DNA from: Salvelinus alpinus
Lineage: Eukaryota; Chordata; Actinopteri; Salmoniformes; Salmonidae
Assembly (NCBI RefSeq): GCF_045679555.1
Contig: NC_092094.1
Location: 37,030,430-37,094,429, forward strand
Direction of reading: 5' to 3'
DNA length: 64,000 nucleotides
Shown in pieces: positions 1-11,118 of this stretch. The translations under genes were made by a program, and so were the position numbers. The first letter of the stretch is position 1. Each line of letters begins with the position of its first letter. The notes under the pieces are model-generated. The model was not told the origin of the DNA and searched no databases. It worked only from the letters and a program-made list of their open reading frames with translations.

Positions 1-135
1 AAAGTGATAAGCTTGGTAGTGTGTATGTTAACTCTCTTCTAATGAATACACACTGCACATTTTCCCATGTACATGTTTGAGTCACATGCTTTATTAGCTC
101 ATGTACACACCCTGATGTTGTCTTTTGCCCCTCAG

Positions 136-266
136 AGTCTCAGAACTTACCTAAGCAGCCCCCTCTGATGCTTGCTCTGGGTCAGGCCACAGAGTGTGTC
201 CAGCTCATGGCCAGGGTCCGCTCAGGCTCCTGTTCCTTCGCCAGAGTAGACAACTTTTTGCACTAG
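136..266 (+). CDS. ranbp10: Terminal coding exon of ranbp10 (Ran-binding protein 10), 3' end only
   Basis: RANBP10 is a scaffold protein of the CTLH/GID ubiquitin ligase complex and binds Ran and microtubules; this exon encodes the end of its C-terminal CRA region. A pyrimidine tract and cag acceptor end at 135. The exon opens in phase 1 (AG completes a codon) and reads [16 protein letters not shown], then [23 protein letters not shown] and TAG at 264-266. This matches, from memory, the RANBP9/RANBP10 C-terminus (NLPKQPP, GQAT/SEC, SCSFARV/FATV, final LH). [14 protein letters not shown] and SCSFARV favour RANBP10 over RANBP9. All earlier exons lie left of the window. A donor-like gtgag just after the stop (CCAG/gtgagt near 279) is not needed and is probably chance. 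The longer frame starting at 194 is out of frame with the conserved residues. Confidence 0.85.
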
Positions 267-1297
267 CCCCAGTCCAGGTGAGTCTGCACGGACACCCACG
301 CATACTCCCCTCCCCTTATAGCACCACATCAATGCACTGTTTTACCTATAAGGAACTTTTTAGGAATGTTTTTGACTACACATGGCCCGTGCTGTTAGCG
401 TCAAGTTGGATTGTTGGGTTACTGTTTGGAGTACAGTAATAGTGTTGGATAGATTACAATACAGCAGTTCCAAAAATGTTTATTTCATTCCTAAGGCAAT
501 GTTCAGGACTGCTAAGAAGAGGTCTTTCCAATGGGTTGCCAGATGACTGAGGAAAGCATGTGTTTGAATTGGTGTGTCGCTTGCCATTTGGCAGAAGCAG
601 ATGGACAGGGGAATGAGTAGAACATGACAAGAAAGCTTATTTTTAATTTAGTATTATCAAATACAAAATGTGTGACTCTATTTAAAGAATTCATTATTAT
701 TCTGTTTATCTAGTCATTTTCTAGGTTTTATTTAGTCAGGTTGTTGTGCTCATCTTGGAAGGAAAAAAATCTAATTCCGTTTTTGTTTTTGAGTGGATTT
801 CAATTCCCTAAACAGTATTTTAAAGATGTTCATCATATCAAAGAAATTCACATTGGCATGCTTTGTTGTTACCAAGCAAGATACTCTGGTTTCTTTCATT
901 CAGAACTCAGGTATTCACAGCACATTTGTCATCTCAGTATGGGATATTGTAGACAGAGGTAGGTTTACCCAGCTGTACAGTGGCTCCAATTTAGGACCTG
1001 CATTTTTTGGTTCAAATTCTTACTAGTTAGTATGACTTAACTCATTTAATTTAAAGTTAAAGGTCTGAATTGGCTTCTAACCTACTGGTCACCTCAGAGC
1101 CCCACACAGCAGCATTCACCTCAGATCACACAATGATGACACTGATTCATTTGTGAGTTTCAATATAAGTGTAGGATATTTCCAATCAAGTGTCTCCACT
1201 AGTTTGATTTGTAACCTACAGTAAAAATACACAGACATACAGTACTGTGGGGAATTTGGAAATCACTCTCTGGTTTTTGACTTGCTAATTATATTGA
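267..1297 (+). other. 3' UTR and flank of ranbp10
   Basis: This is AT-rich non-coding sequence after the ranbp10 stop codon. No AATAAA is convincingly placed close to the stop; the first clear candidate is near 1393 inside an AT-rich stretch. No conserved frame or recognised repeat is seen. How far the UTR extends is unknown. Confidence 0.4.
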
Positions 1298-1359
1298 AGA
1301 TATGAAGTCTGACGTTGAATATATATATATATATATATTCAACGTCAGACTTCATATCT
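1298..1359. repeat. 62-bp perfect AT-centred palindrome
   Basis: The left arm, starting AGATATGAAGTCTGACGTTG, is followed by alternating AT and then the exact reverse complement ending CTTCATATCT. The arms are 31 bp with no spacer. It resembles palindromic AT-rich repeats that can extrude cruciforms. No transposon ends are seen. Confidence 0.85.
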
Positions 1360-2213
1360 ATATATCTATACACACAATTTAATGATATATTCAATAAAAA
1401 AGTTAAACTGATTGCCAAATACAAGGCTTTTAATTTGACCTCCCCTGTTCTAATAACCAATGGTACTTGCCATTGGCCACACTTAATTCACACAGTCATT
1501 CAGTCTTTTCATACCAGTGCTTTGACAGCCAGCCCATTATCATATCATCGCGAACATGCTTATTTTTCCGCTTTCTTGCGGTTCTATTTTTCTCACAACT
1601 AATGTGAAGCTGTCTCGTTAATACATAAACTCTAAACATAGACTCGGTCACTTTTACAAACATGTGACCATAACTTTGTTCGTTTGTTTTTGTTTGTTTA
1701 TTATAGTCACAGTTGAATATGTTATTTTTTTTCTCTCTTTCTTTCATTACAGTATGTATTCTCCTATTTTTAACAGATATTCTCTTGGCACATGGGACAG
1801 TTGTCGATCATTGATGTATTAACGCAGTATTTCACCCAGCCAGCAGGAGGCGCTCCACTGTGTTGAATGTAGTTTAGCAGATTATATTACGTTTGTGCTT
1901 CAGATTTGCTGCTGGCCACCATGAGATTGATATCCCCTGTACCTGTAAGACATATTGCAATATGTTTCATTAACTTTTTTGACAATCCTGCAAAGCATGT
2001 TTGTGAAGCAAAGGGGTGGTGGGAGTAGAAAACATCAGCTTCTGTGTTAGTGTTTGGTAGATGTTGGTAGATGTTCACAAAGGCCATTTTGATAATTTTT
2101 TTTACACAATCTTTACATTTGGACAACATCTCCTATCTGCATCATGGGCTTATACCTGCTAAAATATATACAAAAAGAAGAACAAATACCTTAACTTAAT
2201 GTGAGGGTTCTCT
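1360..2213. other. Non-coding stretch, nothing assigned
   Basis: AT-rich sequence with short chance frames only. No repeat family or exon was recognised. Confidence 0.5.
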
Positions 2214-2296
2214 ATACGGCCTACCCCGGCCAAACCCTAACCCAGACGACGCTGGACCAATTGTGCGCCGCCCTACAGGAGTTCCAATCACGGCCG
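2214..2296 (-). mobile_element. Fragment of tRNA-Leu-derived SINE (Slm-like)
   Basis: Read on the - strand this is the body of the salmonid SINE: the AATTGG CCCAGCGTCGTC region followed by the GGCCGGGGTAGGCCG region. The tRNA head is missing and the fragment abuts a second SINE at 2297. Confidence 0.75.
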
Positions 2297-2456
2297 GGGC
2301 GGCAGGTAGCCTAGTGGTTAGATCGTTGGGCCAGGTTGCTGGATTGAATCCCCGAGCTGACAAGGTAAAATCTGTCGTTCTGCCCCGGTAGACCGTCATT
2401 GTAAATAAGAATTTGTTCCTAACTGACTTGCCTAGTTAAATAAAGGTTAAATAAAA
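2297..2456 (+). mobile_element. HpaI-type tRNA-derived SINE
   Basis: The head GGCGGCAGGTAGCCTAGTGG is an A-box-like tRNA region. GGTTGCTGGATTGAATCCCC contains the B box. The tail runs through the shared salmonid SINE end (GTAAATAAGAATTTGTTC, then TTAAATAAAGGTTAAATAAA). It is slightly shortened between the head and the tail relative to the usual family form. Confidence 0.85.
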
Positions 2457-2509
2457 CATTTAAAAATATATATATTGTATTGCAGTCGGAAGCAAAATAC
2501 TTTATTTAT

Positions 2510-2690
2510 TTTACCTTTTATTTAACTAGGCAAGTCAGTTAAGAACAAATTCTTATTTACAATGACGGCCTATCCCGGCCAAACCCTAACCCGGACGACA
2601 CTGGGACAATTGTGCGCCGCCCTATGAGAGTCCTAATCACGGCCGGTTGTGATACAGCCTGGAATCGACTGCTGCACCACTCGGGAGCCC
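2510..2690 (-). mobile_element. Slm-like SINE, internally shortened
   Basis: Reverse complement of the salmonid tRNA-Leu SINE. The tail is at 2510-2560, the body at 2560-2660, and the head end (TCGGGAGCCC) at 2681-2690. Part of the tRNA-like head between the B box and the 5' end is missing. Confidence 0.85.
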
Positions 2691-3077
2691 TTTATCCCGA
2701 ACATGTTAAAGACTGACATACTGGGGCACATCATCTTTCAAGCACATACCTATACACACTGTAACCCATGTTGGATGAGGTTTTAGTTGTTTTAATTAAT
2801 GTTCCTCAATTAGTTAAATCTTTAGGTGGCGCTATCCATTCGCATGGGTTTTCACTATAGAGTTTACCGGTAATTCTGAACAATACATTCAGTGATGGAC
2901 TTTCAATATTGGAAGCAGCCACCAGATAGATTTTGATTATATCTTATGACATTATAACAAAGCCTGCATCTCTTGATGGCTTTCAAAAACAGAAAATGGC
3001 TTTTAAACTCCTATAGCCACCCAAAATGTATATTTCCATTTTAAGATCATTCATTATGAAATAGAATGACTAATGTT

Positions 3078-3080
<3 letters not shown>

Positions 3081-3114
<34 letters not shown>
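3081..3114. repeat. (GT)n microsatellite
   Basis: About 17 uninterrupted GT dinucleotides. Confidence 0.95.
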
Positions 3115-3117
<3 letters not shown>

Positions 3118-3366
3118 AAGATCGTAATCTGTCGAGCTTCTCCTGGGACTTTTATAGACACACCTACAGTAGCAAACAATCTCCCTGTTCTCCTTTTATG
3201 TGTTATGTTTTTCAAATGGAGAGGCGAAGGGAATGGAATTAGGAATTAAAAACAAACAAGCTGTGCACAATTTACTTCTATTATTATTTAAATTTCATAT
3301 TGAGTTTAGCAATTGTGACGTGAGTTACCCTCTACTTGGCATGAAACTTTTAGAACCTTTAAAACA

Positions 3367-3409
<43 letters not shown>
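3367..3409. repeat. (AT)n microsatellite
   Basis: Alternating AT tract interrupted once by ACAT. The stretch between the preceding SINE and this site (2691-3366) holds nothing else that I recognise. Confidence 0.9.
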
Positions 3410-3618
3410 AAAGAGATTATAATGATAATACAAATTTAAAAACATACCTATGTACTAGAAAGAAATATTGTATTCTGTTTAATTTTGACAGAATTATTTT
3501 TATTAAAATACACATCCATAAGCATAGTTTTGGTCTCTTGTCATTCTTTTGTGGATGTACTGCTTTTGAATGATGGTGATTTGAGGTTGACTGAAAAGTT
3601 AAAATATGTCTATATCTA

Positions 3619-4058
3619 CAGTACCAGTCAAAAGTTTACTATTTTCTACATTGAAATAACACACATGGAATCATGTAACTAAAGTGTTAAACAAATCAAC
3701 ATATATTTTAGATTCTTCAAGTAGCCACCCTTTGCCTTGACAGCTTTGCACACTTCTGGCATTCTCTCAACCAGCTTCACCTGGAATGCTTTTCCAGCTG
3801 TCTTGAAGGAGGTTCCATATATGCTGAGCACTTGTTGGCTGATTTTCCTTCACTTTGCGGTCCGACTCATCCCAAACCATCTTAATTGGGTTGAGGTCGG
3901 GTGATTGTGGAGGCAAGGTCATCTGATGCAGCACTTATACATGATCCCAAATGTGTTATTTCATAGTTTTGATGTCTTCACTATTATTCTACAATGTAGA
4001 AAATAGTAAAAATAAAAACCCTTGAATGAGTAGGTGTGTCAACTTTTGACTGGTACTG
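3619..4058 (-). mobile_element. Deleted Tc1-like element, 440 bp, with TIRs and TA duplication
   Basis: The ends are CAGTACCAGTCAAAAGTTT and its inverted form AACTTTTGACTGGTACTG, flanked by TA at 3617-3618 and 4059-4060. The interior keeps only a decayed - strand transposase piece around 3720-3930, which looks like a region around the DDE domain (the ...CCCAAACCATCTTAATTGGG... stretch is the antisense of the usual PNPIE-type segment). It is a non-autonomous deletion derivative. Confidence 0.9.
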
Positions 4059-4218
4059 TATATATTTGAGAACTTTGGTTCCAACTGTGATTGGAAGGGG
4101 CTTGCACCTGTATGGTTGAGGAACAGAATATGCAGGAGTATAGCATGTGGTAAATGGCTCACTAGAGCCCCCTACTGGACAACAGCACTATTAAAGCTAT
4201 GTAAATCAGTATTCAACT

Positions 4219-5675
4219 TTTTTAAATGTATTTAACTAGGCAAGTCGGTGTCGTGTCTTTGGCATCATTAAATGAAGACTTTTCGTTTTTATCAAAGATT
4301 CTCTGTAATTAGTATTACGCGATTAAACTGATTAATCATGTAACTGTAACTAGGAAGTCGGGGCACCAAGGAAAATATTCAGATTACAAAGTTATAATTT
4401 CCTAATATAACCTTTCAGATATTTTCATATCTGATCAATAGTCTACTGATTAATTTATTATTTATTTTACCTCACGTTAGTCTCATTCCAAACGTCGTAA
4501 ATTGTTGGTTATCTGTACGAACCCAGTCTTCACTATGAGTCATCCATACATCAATTGTCTTAAATCATTTATTTATTACTAAGTAATTCACAGAAATGCA
4601 TAAACAGACAAAGTAAATATGGTTACAAGAAATGATAGGAGAATGTGCCCTAGTGGACTAAACCGGTATCGCGGCTTGGTGGACAAAAGGGGAAGTGGGG
4701 GTCAACTGAGATGAGACACTACAAAGTTGATAATTATAACAATTGAAATACTAATCCTTTGCACATGAACGCTCACTCATTCGGGAACAATTGCAATCAA
4801 TATATATATTTACGCTCAGTGTGTCTTGATCGCTGTTGAAAAGTTAGTTTCTGTTGGAAAGTTTCTGTCCTCTCTCTCGTGGATAGTTCAGAGTGACATT
4901 CATTCGTGTTGTTGTAGAATGGATGTTTTGGCGGTTGTCGTTCTTCGCGTTCAATGATACCGAATTCCTAACTGCAGACTAGTAATTAATATCAAAGACT
5001 TGTTCTTATTCTGTCGGTATCGATAGTCTAAGAGTTTAACCACGTGGTATGGTTAAAAGATTCAGCAGTCTGCTCTCAAACCTTGGCCCTCTCGTTATCG
5101 AGGTAAGCTGGTCTACTGAGAATTTCTCAAAGTTGGGTTTTATTCGGAATTGCAGAAAAGGGGCTGTCCCAGGATGCCTGACCCTAACTGGGCTCATGGG
5201 CGGTCCTCTGATTTAGTTCAACTCAAAAGGGAATTGGAGTTTCCTTTATTAAACAGTGCAAAATCACATTACACAATTTTACAGACAGTATCATACTCAC
5301 TCATTCATCTTATACAACAATTAGATGTAAACCTCATATCTGAGTCTATTATATAAACAGCGTTATGGTAATGTGGCCGCACTGTCTCCCATGAGCTTCC
5401 CCAAGTTGTAACAAATGGACCAGTTCCTAGCTGGATTCTTAACCGATCTTTTATACCTTCTCCGGAACGTAAACGTTGTTCGGACCTCAAGTTCTGTGAG
5501 GTGGAAGAAATTCCTTTGTTCTCTATGAAACTTCACTCTATCTCTATACTGTGTGGCCATAAGGCAGGGTCTTCCCTAGGAATTTACGACCTCACTGACC
5601 ACAGCAGCCTAGTTGTAGGGGGCAGGGAGAGGGGGATGGGGCTTACTGTACCCAAACAGGGCAATGTCATGACAT
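4219..5675. other. AT-rich region, unassigned; probably a dispersed repeat
   Basis: The first bases (about 4219-4246) are an orphan SINE tail fragment (TTAACTAGGCAAGTC). The rest has no frame over 70 codons and no recognisable transposase or RT motif. Its phrasing (long AT-rich blocks, short GC islands near 4660 and 5160) looks like a long repeat rather than unique intergenic DNA, but I could not name it. Confidence 0.35.
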
Positions 5676-5851
5676 AGGTTAAGAACAAATTATTACTTAC
5701 AATGATGGCCTACCACGGCCAAACCCGGATGGCACTGGGCCAATTGTGTGCTCCCAATCACAGCTGGATGTGATGCAGCTTGGATTCGAACCAGGTGACG
5801 CCTCTTGCACTGAGATGCAGTGTCTTAGACCGCTGTGCCATTCGGGAGCCC
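5676..5851 (-). mobile_element. Slm-like tRNA-Leu SINE
   Basis: A near-complete - strand copy. The tail is at 5676-5705 and the body with CCAATTGTGTG is at 5738-5760. The B box lies in the TTCGAACC region (5785-5792), and the head ends GGCTCCCGAATGGCACAG on the - strand. Confidence 0.85.
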
Positions 5852-7329
5852 AAAACTAAAGAGCAAGTGGATAAATTATGAATTGGTGAAGCACACTTGT
5901 CTACAAAATATAATAATGTCTTCCCCATGCAAACTTTTCAGCTGGTGGTGCTAATGAGAGAGGGTGTGGTAGAATATACAGGTTGAGCCTCAAGATGAGG
6001 GGTACTGTGGTCTGTCTCCACCTAGTGGTAAAATACACTCACCAAAAAGATTTAGGGTTTTGAAACTGCAGTAAAGTGCAGTAACTGTAGTCGACTGGTA
6101 TTTTGGACGCAGTAATTGCAGAATAACTGCAGTTACACTGAAAATTTACTGCAGTAAATAAAACTTATTTTAGATGCAGCATACTGCAGTTATACTGCAC
6201 TCTGACTGCAAGTTTTTGTTTGTAAGGGCAGAAATGGAACCAGTAAAACAATTGGGAAGACAGAGCAAGTATATTTCAACTGCAGTAGATATAATTGATG
6301 TAAAACCATTACTGTATGTTGAATATGTTAGGTATTGGGAAATGAACAACCGGGCTAGGCAAAACTAGGGATAACCAAACAACATCAAAAGCATAGGCAA
6401 AATGGACTAACACAACTGGTTTAGACAATAGTTAGAGAGCTTTTTTTCATGAATGAACAAGAAGTACAAAGGAGGAGGGGGGGGTTGTCAATGGGCTAAC
6501 ACACTATAGTCATTCTCTAGGATAAGACTTCTAGGAACTGAAGGGTCTGAGGAATGGATCCAGAACGTCTCTCTCGACCTCCGCTTTTGTGTTTGCTAAC
6601 TTTTACAATTCCGAATATAACTCACAAAGCGAGTGACCTCCCTTTGAAATGGAGAGCCATTCACTTTGTGTGATTATTCTGATGAAGGCCATTGTAGGCC
6701 AAAACCTTGCTTAAATAAAACAAAAAAAAATTTTATGGTCAGTGAATGTTGTGCCGTTTCCCTTGCAATACATATATCACAAATGCATGGGAGATCAATT
6801 ATTTCAATTAAGCTTTTGTTTCAGGCACTAACCTGGCTACCTTCTGAAAACCATGGGTGCAGAGGAACCCACAAAGAGCAAAAATATTACTCAGTTCCAT
6901 AAAATGGAATGGTCTGCATGCTCTTTTAATTAATCTTCATAACTTGCAGTTGATCATCACAGCCTTTACATCATCACTCCACTGCAGTGGATTAATCAGA
7001 TAATAGGTTATTTTGTTGATATACTCTTGTCATACTGTGATTTGAAACATGGAAATATGTTAGAAAATCCTCAGTTCTTAGAGATATTTGCAATGTTCTC
7101 TTGGTGCCATATTTACTTGGTTTTGGGAGAGGATGATCGATTTTTGCTGCAGCCAGTGAGTGAGAATGACTGAATGATGAAAGTAACCACATAAACATAA
7201 AGGCAGATAAGGCGAGGATGTTGAAGCGTGTGCGGTAAACATTGCTGAACAGTTGGAACGAGATTGTAACCATGAAGAAATCCAATCATGTCGTGGTTTA
7301 TACAATGTAGCTTATAAAGTGTATACTGT
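5852..7329. other. Unassigned sequence with a CTGCAG-rich patch
   Basis: 6060-6215 is dense in ACTGCAGTTA-like words on both strands, suggesting a small foldback repeat. The rest (6216-7329) shows no gene or recognised element. Confidence 0.4.
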
Positions 7330-7425
7330 GCCACTGGTAGGAAAAGTACCCAATTATCAAACTTGAGTAAAAGTAAAGATAACTGAATAGAATATGACTC
7401 AAGTAGCCTAAAAGTGAATAGCTGT
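7330..7425 (-). mobile_element. Fragment of a hAT-type MITE
   Basis: This matches the reverse complement of the right part of the complete MITE at 36240-36775: the CACTG end, AAAAGTACCCAATTATCA, then ACTTGAGTAAAAGTAAAGAT. It is truncated, and no target duplication is visible. Confidence 0.75.
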
Positions 7426-7973
7426 AGGGGAGTACTGATAGAAAAAGACACATACTTCTCTCATTCTTGAATACACTCTAACACAACGATACAAACATTC
7501 ATTGTTGAGTCTGGGACATTTTTAGTGTCTGAGATTTAATATAAACATCCAGAGTGATGGGCAAGAAGGACATTGACATTATCTGGTTTTGCAATCACTT
7601 CTTGCCCTTGTGAGCACTAACTGCAGCTATACCAGCAGTAAATAATCATCCTAAATTAATCCAATAATGTCACAGGAAATGAAAACGTCTATGGGAGGGA
7701 CACTGTTATATCCTCCACAATTAGAGTTAATGACCCACAGGGGTCGCTGGGGGTTTGTATTGGTGGTGGTAGTGCCTGTGCTATTGGTGTGGGTCGTGTG
7801 ACTCACATTTGCTCGATGTGGGCAGCAGCTTTTGGAATGTTATGAGACGGGACACACAATCAGAGAGAGAATAAGTCAGTCAGTCATTTTCAATTTGTAT
7901 TTGTTGAATTAGGTTCTGAACATTATTACATTCTGTATTGGATATTTGTTTGTTTATTTGTTATATAAGCACA
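7426..7973. other. Non-coding stretch, nothing assigned
   Basis: No frame, repeat family or regulatory pattern was recognised. Confidence 0.4.
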
Positions 7974-7975
7974 TA

Positions 7976-8270
7976 CAGGTAACTGACAAAATAATGGAAA
8001 CACTTGAGTAAATTAGGGATACAAAGTATATTGAAAGCAGGTGCTTCTACACGTGTGTGTGTGTGTGTGTGTCACCAGATCTCATCCAAATTGAACACTT
8101 GTGGGAGATTCTGGAGTGGCGCCTGAGACGGTGTTTTCCACCAACATCAACAAAACACCAAATTATGGAATATCTTGTGGAAGAATGGTGGCGGTTCCCT
8201 CCAATAGAGTTCCAAAGACTTGCCAATCTATGCCAAGGCGCATATAGATATATAAACTCTGAAAAACACT
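7976..8270 (+). mobile_element. Remnant of a Tc1-like element, internally deleted
   Basis: The 5' TIR begins CAGGTAACTGACAAAATAAT after TA at 7974-7975. A (GT)n tract at 8051-8072 is followed directly by a transposase C-terminal frame (SPDLIQIEHLWEILEW, then LVEEW). The last DDE acidic residue, E of IEHLW, is present. Everything between the 5' UTR and the third catalytic residue is lost. Confidence 0.75.
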
Positions 8271-8276
8271 GAAAGA

Positions 8277-9481
8277 ATGAAGCACAGGGTCCCTGCTCAT
8301 CTGCGTAAACGTGCCTTAGGCATACTGCAAGGAGGCATGAGGACTGCAGATGTGGCCAGGGCAATAAATTGCAATGTCTGTACTGTGAGATGCCTAAGAC
8401 AGTGCTACAGGGAGACAGGATGGACAGCTGATCGTCCTCGCAGTGGCAGACCACGTGTAACAACACCTGCACAGGATCGGTACATCCGAACATCACACCT
8501 GCGGGACAGGTACAGGATGGCAACAACTGCCTGAGTTACACCAGGAACGCACACAATCAGTGCTCAGACTGTCCGCAATAGGCTGAGAGAGGCTGGACTG
8601 AGGGCTTGTAGGCCTGTTGTAAGGCAGGTCCTCACCAGACAGACCTCACCGGCAACAACGTCGCCTGTGGGCACAAACCCATCGTCGCTGGACCAGACAG
8701 GACTGGCAAGAAGTGCTCTTCACTGACGAGTCGCGGTTTTGTCTCACCAAGGGTGATGGTCGGATTCGCGTTTATTGTCGAAGGAATGAGCGTTACACCG
8801 AGGCCTGTACTCTGGAGCGGGATCGATTTGGAGGATAAGGGTCCGTCATGGTCTGGGGCGGTGTGTCACTGAGCTTGTTGTCATTGCAGGCAATCTCAAC
8901 GCTGTGCTTTACAGGGAAGACATCCTCCTCCCTCATGTGGTACCCTTCCTGCAGGCTCATCCTGACATGACCCTCCAGCATGACAATGCCACCAGCCATA
9001 CTGCTCGTTCTGTGCGTGATTTCCTGCAAGACAGGAATGTCAGTGTTCTGCACATGGCCAGCGAAGAGCCCGGATCTCAATCCCATTGAGCACGTCTGGG
9101 ACCTGTTGGATCGGAGGGTGAGGGCTAGGGCCATTCCCCCCAGAAATGTCAGGGAACTTGCAGGTGCCTTGGTGGAAGAGTGGGGTAACATCTCACAGCA
9201 ATAACTGGCAAATCTGGTGCAGTCCATGAGGAGGAGGTGCACTGCAGTACTTAATGCAGCTGGTGGCCGCAGCTGGTGGCCACACCAGATACCGACTTAC
9301 TTTTGATTTTAACCCCCCCCCCCCTTTATTCAGGGACACATTATTCCATTTGTTAGTCACATGTCTGTGGAACTTGTTCAGTTTATGTCTCAGTTATGTT
9401 CATACAAATATTTACAGATGTTAAGTTTGCTGAAAATAAACGCAGTTGACAGTGAGATGACGTTTCTTTTTTTGCTGAGTT
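8277..9481 (+). pseudogene. Tc1-like transposase pseudogene with 3' TIR
   Basis: The frame begins MKHRVPAHLRKRALGI and carries an HTH/paired-like N-terminus with GRPRV near residue 60. It then breaks repeatedly: a stop near 8534 and frameshifts near 8640 and 8830. The region of the second Asp (QHDNATSH near 8980) survives, and PNPIEHVWDLL follows near 9080. The 3' TIR ends GCTGAGTT at 9481 with TA after it. The 5' TIR is missing because the left side joins a different Tc1 family. It is the same family as the element at 52630-54121. Confidence 0.85.
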
Positions 9482-10470
9482 TAGTAGCCTGTTCAATTGT
9501 GCATCAATAATTCAGCATAGCAAGTTTGTATGAAGGTCTGGTTATTAAATGGGTAAATAGTTCAATAGTAATATGCTCTAAAACGCTCTGTTGACAAACA
9601 CACTTTGCTGCCCTGTTTCCAATTGTCCACATGGCTGTGAGAACCTATTCAAGTAAGTCAATACATTTTGAAAATGTAAAAAGAACTATGTATAATTAGC
9701 TAACTAGCTAACGTTACAGTACAGGCTAACTCAAATGAGCTGCTAAATGAGGTAACTTAGCTAGCTAGCCAACTTGACATACTGTATAGATAGATAGCTA
9801 AGTTAATGAAATATCACCAGCTACCTAACTAAATATTAGCTAGCTATCTTGATGTATTTATCACGGTAAAAAACAAACTCCAAATGCATTTGTAGGTAGC
9901 TAGCTAACAGCCATGGAGGAGGGTGAAAGGATAACATCAACATTAGTAGTTCCAACTTTCAAAGGCTACTCTGGATAGGGTAGGTACTAGTAACATAATA
10001 ATAATAACTAGTAACATAGATAATAGTAACATAATATTCAGTGCAGTGTAATTTGAGTATAATGAAGTCTGTTTCTTGCGAGGTTTTCTGTCCTCGGATA
10101 AAGAAGGCTATGAAAGCCTGTCTACAGATGAAGAGGTCCCAATGAAGAGCAGTGGTTCTCAGTCCTGGTCCTAGGGACTCAAAGGTGTGCACATTTTTGT
10201 TTTTGCCTTAGCACTGCACAGCTGATTCAAATGGTCAACTCATCAAGCTTCAAGTGGTATTTATGTATTCATTTGTGACACTATATTGTTTGTCCTCGTG
10301 TGTCCGTTCATGTTTTTCAGCATAAAGTACTCTGCAGCCACTTAGTGTAGACACCAGATGAGGCCAGACACACAGATTCATGTTGAACACTCTTTAACTA
10401 CCTTATTTTCTCAATAACAGTCTCTCTCCTTCACTTCATCCCTCTCTCCCCTTCTCCCTAAATCCTTTAG
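9482..10470. other. Non-coding, TAGC-rich patch and short repeat
   Basis: 9690-9910 is rich in overlapping TAGCTAGC words, a common salmonid low-complexity type. 10140-10190 contains a GAGAACCACTGCTC-like dispersed fragment. GTTTTCTGTCCTCGGATAAA near 10081 starts an acidic open stretch (DKEGYESLSTDEEVPMKSSG) after a weak acceptor, but no matching donor follows it. Confidence 0.35.
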
Positions 10471-10542
10471 GTTATATCAGCTGTGTCGGTGAACCCCTCC
10501 CGCATCTGAACTGGCTACACAGAGGGCACAGCATGACCATAG
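10471..10542 (+). CDS. Possible penultimate exon of an unidentified gene
   Basis: A pyrimidine tract with ttag ends at 10470, and a good donor (ATAG/gtgagag) follows 10542. The 72-bp exon is phase 1 to phase 1, with a single open frame containing GEPLPHLNWLHRGHSMTI. It joins in frame to the next candidate exon at 10760. No family was recognised. It could be a chance pair of splice signals. Confidence 0.3.
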
Positions 10543-10759
10543 GTGAGAGGTCACTTGGTCAGGTCAACAGGAAGTATTATTAAAGAGATGCTTTACATTG
10601 AAATACAGATAGAGAAGCAGTAGTCCCAGAGTTAATGATCCAAGATCAGTTTTGCATTTCACCTCCTGATAATTATGATGACTGAGTGCTAGAATATTTT
10701 TTTTAAACACAAGGCTTAAACATGCTTATTCTCTCTCTCCATTGGTCTCTCGTCTGCAG

Positions 10760-10770
10760 GTATGTTTTGA
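10760..10770 (+). CDS. Possible last codons of the same unidentified gene
   Basis: The acceptor tctgcag ends at 10759. Joining to the exon at 10542 gives Gly-Met-Phe-stop (TGA at 10768-10770). A plausible 3' UTR of about 350 bp follows, up to AATAAA at 11113-11118. Confidence 0.28.
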
Positions 10771-11112
10771 TGTGAGAGGACGCCAACCCCCAGTCCCGTC
10801 ATCGCCACCTCACCCGCTCTTAAGATAACCTTCGGGCCGACTGGGAGCCGAAGGCTGGTTAGGAGACACCACTAGAGACACTATTATGTAATTGTGATGA
10901 ACTGAGAGAATATTAGGGTAGCACTGTGATTCATGAATCATATGCTGCCTTCCCTGCTCCTATGTTCTTACCTCTTTCCCTTTCTTTTACACCTCTCTCG
11001 CCACCTCTTTCTTCCTCTGTTTTTATAATGCACAACAGATGAGCATTGAAGTAAAGATATATTCATAATATTTATAATGCATGTATTTATAACACTTGGA
11101 TAATGAACTTCC

Positions 11113-11118
11113 AATAAA
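11113..11118 (+). terminator. Candidate polyadenylation signal AATAAA
   Basis: AATAAAG in a TCCAATAAAGCATTTCACA context, with a T/G-containing stretch after it. It is compatible with the 3' end of the candidate gene whose stop is at 10768-10770. Confidence 0.35.

Noticed and set aside
270-285. Donor-like CCAG/gtgagt after the ranbp10 stop
   Set aside because: The conserved C-terminus is complete before it, so an extra 3' UTR intron is possible but unsupported.
194-439. 81-codon frame overlapping the ranbp10 exon
   Set aside because: It is in a different frame from the conserved NLPKQPP...SCSFARV residues, which end at a stop at 264.
8047-8526. 159-codon - strand frame
   Set aside because: It is antisense to Tc1 transposase remnants.
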